Assembly: GCA_025403435.1 (NCBI GenBank)
Contig: CM046342.1
Span: 16,246,519 to 16,310,518, forward strand
Direction: 5' to 3'
Source: Artocarpus heterophyllus
Lineage: Eukaryota > Streptophyta > Magnoliopsida > Rosales > Moraceae
Length of the DNA: 64,000 nucleotides
The notes below the pieces were generated by a model. That model saw nothing but the letters and a program-made list of their open reading frames with translations, was not told the DNA's origin and did no database searches. Positions within the stretch are counted from its first letter, which is position 1; each line of letters starts with the position of its first letter. Of this stretch, positions 55,968 to 64,000 are shown piece after piece. The position numbers and the translations under genes were made by a program.

Positions 55968-56740
55968 TTTAAAAGCATGTACGTTCTCAACTTGTTGAAT
56001 TTTTTATTCAAACAAGTTTAATATTTGTTGGCTATATAGTTTAAACTAAATGTCTGAATTGAAAATTATAGCAGCTTAAATTTTATGAGACAACGTAGTA
56101 TAGCAAAACTATTGTACTTTCCTTTTCAAAAAAATTAAATGGGGACATATTTGAGAGTGTTGATTTTCATAAGGTCCAATTAGATGAAAGAAAAAACCTT
56201 AACGACATACATTTAAGATATAAAATTATAAGAGGGCAGCTAAAAAGAAGGAAAAAATGAAAAAGAGAATAAAATATTTAGAGAAGAAAAGTAAATAGAA
56301 AAAAAAAGGTTGAAAATCACTAAATTACCAAACATTGTGTGTTTTGGGTTTTATTGAAATTAAAGGCAAAAAAAAGGGTATCTATTGATGATCTCTGTAA
56401 GTTTGGTCGGCACTTTAACGTATTACTTGACACTATGGTCTCACCTTTGTTTTGGTAGCCATAGTCCATTGTAGCAGAATAATTGGCGTATAGGACCATT
56501 AACTGAATATCTGGATGTCGTAGATTATGATTATTACAAACCATTGGACAATATGGTTCTGGTAGATTGCTCATATATTTCAATTAGATATTTGATACAA
56601 ATGCTTATCAAAAAACCAACATGTGGGATATGGTCTTCATAGTGATTAGATTAAACATCTATTTGAATTGAGGTTGTTAGATAAACAATCTGCACTAACG
56701 TTTCAATAGTTAGATAAACTGTACTTTGATGTACAAATAA
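55802..56740. other. Intergenic stretch with (TA)n
   Basis: A (TA)n microsatellite lies at 55936-55965 and T/A homopolymer runs near 55817-55860. A minus-strand open frame of 87 codons at 56320-56583 has no recognisable domain. Confidence 0.5.
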
Positions 56741-56939
56741 AATCTGAATCTATCTAATGAAAACAATAACTTTAAAAAGTTTCATCTTTTGTAACAGATT
56801 TTACAAAAACTTGATGATCATGGAAGAATTACTCATGCTATGTGGATCAGGATTTGTTTCTTTTAGTTGTTACAACTTTTTTAAATGATGGAAACAATAA
56901 TTTCTTATTTTTTAACTTTTTTAAAACAAAAATCTTATC

Positions 56940-57675
56940 ACCATCTAGGTCAAGTTGAGATTGCTGTTAGGGTTAGGTCGATGCGATGGGATTGTTGTCG
57001 GGGTCAGGTCAACGAGCAAGACTCAACCCCCTAGATTGGAATGAGATTGCCACGGGGCTTGAGTTGACAATCGGGATTACCACCACTATCAGGTTGATGG
57101 GTCAACAAGTCAAGATTGACGATAGGGTTTGATCAACGGGACGAGATTATTGTCGAAGTTTAATCGACAGATTATGAATGCTGCCGAGGTTTGGTTGACA
57201 AATTAGTTTTATTAGTTTGTCTATATTTTAGAACAAAATGAGAAAAGATTGCTCATTGTCAGCCTCAATCCTAACCCTGATCTCTGCCCATCGATCTGAT
57301 GTTGACCTTGATCCTAATCTCGATATGTCTATCCGATCCTGGTCCTAGTCCAAGTTTGTTAGTTCGATCCTAAACTTGAACCGTTTCGTCGGTCTAACCT
57401 TGACCCCATCTCAGTGGTTGGATTAGGTGTCGACCCCATCTCGTCAATCTAATCCCAACCGTGACCCCAACTCTTAAGTTTGATCCTGACCCTAACCTGT
57501 CTAGTTGGTCCAACCCCAATAGGTCCCTTTGATCCGACCTTGATCTTGGCCCATCAGTTTGATTCTGGCCCCAATTCTAGCTCATTCATTCAACCTCAAT
57601 CTAGCTCGTCAATCGAGTCCCAACCCCAACTATAGCCCCAGTTGTCAGTCCAATCCCCTCTCGTCAGTCTAATCA
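56940..57675. repeat. Degenerate minisatellite in inverted orientation
   Basis: Left arm (about 56940-57225) is G-rich with units such as GGTTGATGGGTCAACA, GATTGTTGTCGGGGTCAGGT. Right arm (about 57255-57675) is C-rich, with many units of the type GATCCTGACCCTAACC, GTCGACCCCATCTCGTCA. The arms are the same repeat family in opposite orientation around a short AT-rich centre (57225-57255). About 8 units left and 14 or more right, each roughly 25-35 bp and strongly diverged. Confidence 0.75.
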
Positions 57676-57743
57676 CGAAAAATCTGAATCTATATGAATG
57701 CATATAGAGTGTTGAAACAAAAAATTTAAAAAGCTTAATGGGG

Positions 57744-58063
57744 GCATTTGGTGTGTCAGCTCTAATCGTTTGAACCCATGAGTTCTAGTTAAATCAATAT
57801 TTAGTAAACAAACTAAAGGAAAAGTTCAAAAAGATGAGGATCATTTAATGGGCAAAGCCTTCAAGTTGAGAACTTCGCATCCCTTCCCTTGCCGCCGCCC
57901 GCCCCCCAAGCAACCAATAAATAAATGAATCACTTATGTTTTATTCTCTGTCTAGACTTTTACATTCTAAAAACTAGTTCAAAACAACTATTCAAATCTA
58001 CTAGTTTAAATGATAAGATTAAAAAATATATTGATTCGAACCCATATAACAAACATACCCTCA
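57744..58063. mobile_element. Possible hAT/PIF-type MITE
   Basis: The left end GGGGGCATTTGGTGTG and ACCCATGAGTTCTAGTT, and the right end TTCGAACCCATATAACAAAC and ATACCCTC, can be read as degenerate inverted repeats (GGGTATGTTTGTTATATGGG on the reverse strand). Length about 320 bp. A short GC-rich patch (CTTGCCGCCGCCCGCCCCCC) lies inside near 57886-57908. The target duplication is not clear. Confidence 0.35.
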
Positions 58064-58938
58064 GTGTTTAATAATATGATAGTCATGGAAGAATTACTTA
58101 AGCTATATGAATTTAGATTTGTTCATTTTTTTTCACTTTAAACACTTAGAAAGAAGAATCTTCTCAATCAGTATTAGAACAAAAAAAAAAATTTTGAATT
58201 TTTAAAACTTGAGTTTAATTCATTGACTTGTTCTTGTATTGTGCTTCGAATTCATTCTTCCAGCTATGCATACCTGTCTTGTAGAACAAATCTTGTAATA
58301 ATTACACACAAAAAAAAAAAAAAGCCTGAATAACCAATTTAGGAAGTAAGTTCTTTACTCATTACTCTTATACGAATCTACACCGTTGAATTTGATCTAG
58401 ACATCCAAAAAAGTGTAGTTTAAAAATAACAAAGATATTGACGTACTGTAGATATATATATTTTAAAGAACTATAAAAGACAGTTTTCACTACATGCCAG
58501 CGTGAAGTAGCGTCTGATATTAAGGTATTTACTGTTTGGGCTCTTAGTTAAGCTCTTCCTTTTTAGCTGTACAACAAAAGCAGTTAGCTTCGTTGAAATC
58601 TCTAAAAGAAAATTTTAATAACCAAGCTAACCACGTTATTTTAGACAAACTATAATCGAAAGGTCATTATGTAGCTATTATAACGACTCAAATGTCAAGA
58701 CTTCTTAAGGGGGGGAGAAGAAAGAAAGAAAAAAAGAGTTAAAGGACTCTTGATAGGTTCCATTGGGCTAACAATAATAACTTCAATCAAAAGATCTCAA
58801 TCATTAATTGTTTGCTTTCCTCATATGCTTAAGATATAAAATGCGGTACTTTGTCACAATTTGTTAGACCAAAAAATTAAAGAAAAATTACAAAGAAGAA
58901 GAATTACGGACAGAGATTACAAGAGAAATGTTGTGGTG

Positions 58939-59046
58939 ATGATTATGTTGATTATGCTTGTCACAACGAATATTGTGCACGCCAAAGTCTTCTCCCAAGT
59001 TTCAAAGACAATGCAGATGGAAGGCAACGGGAATTTGTATGGATAA
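58939..59046 (+). CDS. Candidate small secreted peptide ORF, unrecognised
   Basis: A 35-codon frame from the in-frame ATG at 58939: hydrophobic MIMLIMLVTTNIVHA followed by KVFSQVSKTMQMEGNGNLYG. The first part looks like a signal peptide with an A-x-A-like cleavage site. A TATA-like AGATATAAAATGC lies about 105 bp upstream (58831-58843). An out-of-frame ATG at 58928 precedes it, and a second short frame (59035-59115, MDKMDACEHEEH) follows in another phase, so this may be a broken longer secreted-peptide gene. No family recognised. Confidence 0.25.
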   Translation: MIMLIMLVTTNIVHAKVFSQVSKTMQMEGNGNLYG

Positions 59047-59119
59047 GATGGATGCTTGTGAGCATGAAGAACATGAGAAGAGTATTGCCGTGCGTGGGAA
59101 AGACTTGTAAAGTAGTTTT

Positions 59120-60239
59120 TGCTTGATTTTGTGTTAAAACCTAAAAATTAAAGTTATTCTACCTCTTAATATCTTAAGTTATTTGAAAAATGGGTTAGCT
59201 AATACAATAAGAGATAACGTGTAACAACCCATGTTTGGCTATCTAGGATTCTATAGAAATAAATATGATTTGTGTGTTCTATAATGTGTTAAATATAACT
59301 AAATATATGTAGTCATGATAAATATACCAATAAAGGATTTGATTTCTTTTATTACAGATGAATCTTTACAATATAGAAAAAGGCAATAATCTTATTTTCT
59401 TTCCTAATATTTTATCTTTTTCATTTTGCCTTCCTTTTTAACATTTCTTCTATTAGAAGAAGAAGTTTTTCAATCGAAATTGGAATGCAAAAGTAATGAA
59501 TTTTCAAGCCAAAATTTTCAAGGAACAAAAAAAAAATACAAAACTTGAATTACAACAAAGTATTTAAGTAGCAGCCAAATTCTTGTGCTAATTTAAAAAT
59601 AAATTAATTTAACCTTTGTGAAAAGAAATCACCTTTTAACAGTGCATGTGTCATTTACTAATATTGATGCCCAAATCTTTTAAAGTATAAAATATAGGAA
59701 GAATAAGGAAAATAACCATTAGTTGAAACTTCTTGAAATAAATAGGACATTTTGTATATATTTATGGAAAATAAGTTATTTATTTTGTAATTAAGATGTA
59801 AATAAATAATTTACACCTTAAATCTATTTACTATATAAATAAGAATTATTTACGCCTTAAATAATGCAGTAATAAATTACTTACGCTATACATCTATGTT
59901 TACTATGACTGCTTTCAAAACATGCTATTTGCTTATGATTAGTTTGAAAAAGTGTTTACTACATTTCATGTAAAAGAAGACGAGATTTATATGCTTCTGC
60001 GTATGAACTTTACCTTCAGGAGCTTGAAATTAACTATATCGTGCAAAATTCAAAATCAGAGCCGCATTGACTATTGTGCACTGAGAAGGTAAATGATTTT
60101 ACCAAAAAGTCCATAGGCTTTCAGTCAACAAGCCTAGACCAGCTTGCAAATCTTTAATGTAATAATCTGTCATTTTAAATCTGCACTGTACTCATGCTCA
60201 TTGCGCCAGTGGGTGTCGTATACAAACATCTGCTGTGTA
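59120..60239. other. Intergenic stretch, no gene recognised
   Basis: AT-rich; nothing coding seen. A TGTAACAACCCATG at 59220-59233 looks like the start of a gypsy LTR, but no matching end was found. Confidence 0.4.
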
Positions 60240-60710
60240 ACTTAGAAATGTAAGAAAATTTACATATACGGAGTTATAATTTTCATATATACATAAACCA
60301 AATTATATAAAAATTATTCAAATGCAAAAATGTAAAGGAAAGAAAATCTAATCTCCAGCCATTGATAAATACAGTTAAATAGAGAATACCTCTGCAAGAA
60401 TTCCTAAAATTTTGTAAAAGAAGAGACTCTTCTAAACCTTCTGCAATTTTAGAGAGATAGTGTATTTCTGAATGAAAACTGCACAAGCTTAAGGACCCTC
60501 TTATGTGATTTTTATAGATACCCACCACAGGGTGTACGTTACCTTTCATGAAAAGAGACATTTTTTCTGAAGTATTATAACAGTTCTGAATACTCTTTGG
60601 TTGACACCATTTAGAAAATATGTGCCTATTGGACCACTTAAATTTATTTTTATTTATTTTTAATTATTTAAAAAACCAAATAAATAATAATAAATTAATT
60701 AAAAATAACA
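60240..60710 (-). repeat. 3' LTR of element F
   Basis: Starts on the minus strand TGTTATTTTTAATTAATTTA. It includes GGTATCTATAAAAATCAC (about 60512-60530), a good TATA-type promoter core. The far end is not fixed; a CA near 60233-60242 is a guess. The minus-strand frame at 60283-60561 is within this LTR. Confidence 0.6.
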
Positions 60711-60724
60711 TTCTCCCACTTGGT
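60711..60724 (-). promoter_or_regulatory. Polypurine tract of element F
   Basis: Minus strand AAGTGGGAGAA directly before the LTR start. Confidence 0.8.
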
Positions 60725-61039
60725 CCACATATATTTTCTAAATAACCAAAATCAACCAATCTCAAACTTAAGGAATAAACACATGAATCATGGCAATAGG
60801 TCCTCTTAGAATGAGTATTATCTTCCATGTATTACAATGCATTATATCCCTTAATACTAACTCATAAATGGTAACGTAACTTAATGAATAAACCCTATGT
60901 TTATTCCAGGTCCAACTTAATTGATGTTTCTCAAAATAACTGAATATGAGAAAACATCACAACTGAATAAGAGTTTCATAAAAATAACCAAATGTACGTA
61001 CAATGAAATTCACATCATGGAACCAAGTCCCATTCGTTC

Positions 61040-62480
61040 CAAATGATCTTTAAAAATCTTTGGTGGCATGCCTTTAATTAAAGGATCGGCAATCATCAAC
61101 TCAGTGCTAACATGTTCAATGACCACTTTATTTTATTTAACACGTTCTCTTATAGCCAAGTACTTAATGTCGATATATTTACTTCGACTACCGCTCTTGT
61201 TGTTCTTGGCCATAAATACCGTAGCTGAATTATAACAGTACAATCTCAATGGCCTAGAAATAGAATCCACAATTCTAAGCTTCGATATGAAACTCTTCAA
61301 CCATACACCAAGTGAAGTAGCTTTAAAACAAAAAATGAACTCGGCCTTCATAGTAGAGGTAGCAGTCAAAGTCTGCTTCGCATTCCTCTAAGATACAGCT
61401 CCACTGGCAAACATGAAAACATAACCAGATGTTGATTTTTGCGAATCAACACAGCTAGCAAAGTCTATGTCGGAGTATCCAATCACCTCTAGATTATCAG
61501 TCTGTCTATACATGAGCATGTAATCTTTAGTCCCTTAAAGGTATCTCATCACCTTCTTTGCAGCTTTCCAGTGGTCAACACCTGAGTTACTCTGATATCT
61601 ACCCAACAATGCAATGTCAGGTCTTGTACAGACCTGAACATACATTAGGCTTCCAACAACTGAAGCATATGGAATGTTTTTCATCTGTTCCCGTTCGAGC
61701 TTATTTTTGGGCACTGGTTCAAATTAAACCTGTCACCCTTCACAATGGGTGCTACACTTGGTGAACAATCCTTTATCCGAAACCTCTCTAGAACCTTGTT
61801 GATATAGGTCTATTGAGACAAACCTAAAATGCCTCAAGGTCTGTCCCTATGGATCTTTATGCCAATGACATAAGATGCCTCTCCCATATCCTTTATATCA
61901 AAGTTCTTTGAGAGAAATTGCTTCACCTCATATAGCAAACCTTTATCATTAGTTGCAAGTAATATGTCATCCACATATAGCACAAGGAAACAATTCCTAC
62001 TCCCACCAACCTTCTGGTATATACATTGATCCATGATATTCTCTCCAAATACCATTGATCCATGAAGAGATAATGTCATGGAACTTCAAATACCATTTGC
62101 AAGAGGCTTGTTTCAATCCATATATGGATTTGTTAAGCTTGCAGACTAAATGCTCAGCGCTACTAGAGGAAAATCCTTCTGGTTGTTTCATATAAAGCTC
62201 TTCCTCTAGATCACCATTGAAAAAGGCCATTTTCACATCCATTTGATGCAAATCCAAATCAAAATGGCAACCAATGCCATAATGACTTAAAGAGAATCAT
62301 TTTTAGATACAGGAGAAAAGGTCTCTGTATAGTCGATTCCTTCTCTTTGAGTGAATCCTTTGGCAACGAGTCTTGCCTTATGTCTCTCAATGTTGTCCAA
62401 TGAGTCTTTCTTTGTTTTAAAGACCCATTTACATCCAATAGCTTTTACACTATTAGGCAACTCAACAAGATCCTAGACTT
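61040..62480 (-). pseudogene. Element F reverse transcriptase and RNase H
   Basis: RT motifs in pieces: HQMDVKMAFFNGDLEEELYMKQPEGF (near 62250-62175), LNKSIYGLKQASCKWYLKFHDI, then a frameshift at about 62060 and FLVLYVDDILLATNDKGLL with the YVDD box intact (near 61975), VKQFLSKNFDIKDMGEASYVIGIKI. RNase H: YVFMFASGAVS with a stop, TATSTMKAEF, LYCYNSATVFMAKN (CDN changed to CYN), KYLAIRER. It ends in a DPLIKGMPPKIFKDHLERMGL run. Several stops; not functional. Confidence 0.82.
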
Positions 62481-62796
62481 TGTTAAATGCCATAAAATCC
62501 ATTTTGTCTTTCATGGCACTGTACCATAAGTCAGATTCCTTAGAACTCATGGCCTGTGAAAACGTTTCAGGATCATTTTCAGCTCCAACATTATAGTCAA
62601 AGTCTTGTAGCTACACAGTATAGTCACTAGGTATCACCGATCTCTTTTCTCTAGTAGATCTCCTTAATGTTAGTTCAACATTCTCTTGAGGAGTATGTTG
62701 TTCAACAGGCTGTTCAACAGATTCCTATATCTATTGTTCAGCTGCATCCACTATTTCTTGATCAGTAATCTATGGAGCTTGAACGACTTGTTGTTG

Positions 62797-63680
62797 TTAA
62801 TCACGCACTTGAAATCTAGGCGTGTAGTGCACAACAATCAATCTATCATAAGAAGTGAAAGGTTGAGCATCTATATGATCTTTCTTAGGAACAGTGTTCC
62901 ATGATCGATCGCTCCCACTAATTAAGTCATTTTTAAGAAATTTTGCATTTCTTAATTCCATAAATCTAATACTATGAGATGGGCAATAAAATCTATATCC
63001 CTTAGACAGTTTAGCATAACCAACAAAATATCCACTTATGGTCCTTAGGTCTAGCTTCTTCTCTTTTGGATTATAAACTCTTATCTCTGACAGGCATCCC
63101 CAAACTCGTACATGTCGCAAACTCAATTTCCAACCTTTGAATAACTCAAAAGACGTCTTGGGGACAGCCTTGGTTGGAACTTGGTTCAATATGTACATTG
63201 TTGTGACAAGAACTCATGAAGTTTGGAGCTAGAAAGCATACTCTGCACCATGTCCAATAATGTTTGGTTTCTTCTTTCAACTACACCATTCTGATTTGGA
63301 GAACCAGGCATAGTATATTGGACAACAATCCCATGTTCTTGAAGAAATCTAGCAAATAGACTAGGTGCTTGTCCATGCTCAGTGTATTTACCATTGTACT
63401 CTCCACCTCTATCTGATCTCATGATTTTAATTTGCTTTCCGCATTGTTTATCTACTTCCTCTTTAAAGACTTTAAATGCATCTAGTACTTCATTTTTATT
63501 GTTAAGCAAGTAGAGATACATGTATCGTGAGTTGTCATCTATAAAAGAGACAAAGTACCTTTGAGAGTACGTGTCCATGTCTGGACTACAAATATTTGTA
63601 TCTATGATTTCCAATAAATTAGAACTCCTCTTGGCACCCTTCTTTGACTTGTTGGTCTGCTTAACCTTAATGCAGTCCAC
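62797..63680 (-). pseudogene. Element F integrase
   Basis: Two overlapping open frames (63186-63680 and 62797-63198). The core shows IDTNICSPDM (first Asp region), [31 protein letters not shown] and MPGSPNQNGVVERRNQTLLDM with the catalytic Glu. It then continues after a frameshift near 63190 with LNQVPTKAVPKTSFELFKGWK, HVRVWGCLSEIRVYNP, KLDLRTISGYFVGYAKLSKGYRFYCP. Typical copia integrase and C-terminal chromatin-proximal region. Confidence 0.82.
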
Positions 63681-63689
63681 ACAGGTATC

Positions 63690-64000
63690 AAAATCAGTAA
63701 AATCTAAATTACTAAGTACTCCATCATTTACTAATCTCTTAATTCTCTCAAGAGAAATATATCATAATCTCCGATGCCACAACATAGATGATTCATCATT
63801 TACAACACATCGCTTAATAACAACTTTTTTTGAGCATGCATAGTAGTATAATTGGCATCATTTTGTAAATTAAGACAGAAAAGACCATCAGACAAAGTAC
63901 CATAGCCAATAAAATTAGATTTATAAAACAAATTGAAAGAAGATTCTGAAAATTTAAAGGAATATCCAACTTATACAAGTTTGGAAACTAAAATTAAATT
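63690..64000 (-). pseudogene. Element F GAG-pre-integrase region, cut by window end
   Basis: Fragments such as CVDCIKVKQTNKSKKGAK (HHCC finger end) and upstream pieces in other frames. The protease and Gag would be beyond 64000. Confidence 0.6.

Larger units (their letters stand above)
60240..64000 (-). mobile_element. Ty1/copia element F, 3' part, continues past the window
   Basis: Minus-strand copia element. The 3' LTR begins at 60710 after the purine tract CCAAGTGGGAGAA. Pol domains in order from the right are GAG-pre-integrase (63950-63690), integrase (63680-62797), linker, RT (about 62480-61560) and RNase H (61550-61040). Several frameshifts and stops. The 5' LTR and gag lie outside the window. 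Confidence 0.85.

Noticed and set aside
56320..56583. 87-codon minus-strand frame with several Cys and Tyr residues
   Set aside because: No recognisable motif, no promoter-like context, AT-rich surroundings. Likely chance.
59220..59233. TGTAACAACCCATG considered as the start of another gypsy LTR
   Set aside because: No matching 3' end or target duplication found before element F.

Overview
The window is repeat-dominated, AT-rich nuclear DNA from a flowering plant, most likely a eudicot. The evidence is a plant RALF peptide gene, many Ty1/copia and Ty3/gypsy LTR retrotransposons with plant-type primer sites, MITEs, and plant LOG-family (cytokinin-activating) sequence. I cannot name the species. 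Only one ordinary host gene is convincing: the RALF prepropeptide gene at 5459-5863 (minus strand).

Layout. 1-3547: wreck of a large SIRE/Maximus-like copia element, plus strand. 3548-7576: host-like DNA with the RALF gene. 7577-9487: gypsy-type solo LTR with TSD ATATA. 9745-32185: old copia element A (TSD CCTTG), hit by three later insertions, each with a perfect 5-bp TSD. These are a rearranged copia composite B at 12058-21441 (TTATC), a near-complete copia C at 21927-27157 (ATAAT), and a 3-kb solo LTR D at 28454-31447 (CACTT). 33317-42688: old minus-strand Athila-like gypsy remnant G, with a further LTR H embedded at 39649-41746. 42689-47600: intergenic DNA with MITEs. 47601-55796: young gypsy-type element E, minus strand, TSD GTGTT, with two 1968-bp LTRs that look identical. 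55802-60240: intergenic DNA with an inverted minisatellite and MITE-like sequence. From about 60240 to the window end: copia element F, minus strand, cut by the window edge.

The most unusual part is inside E. It has no gag-pol that I can see. Between its LTRs it carries, in sense orientation, an intact 173-aa basic zinc-finger protein and, about 640 bp downstream, a full-length intronless LOG-like sequence with one frameshift inside the catalytic motif. The zinc-finger protein has the architecture of the nucleic-acid-binding protein of carla-/vitivirus-type plant RNA viruses (Betaflexiviridae). The same two genes, in the same order, orientation and spacing, lie decayed inside the unrelated element G about 14 kb away. 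A LOG plus zinc-finger cassette has therefore been in this retroelement population at least twice, at different ages and in elements whose preserved parts look like different gypsy lineages.

All work was by reading. No database search was run, so lineage names and the viral comparison are inferences from remembered family features, not alignments.
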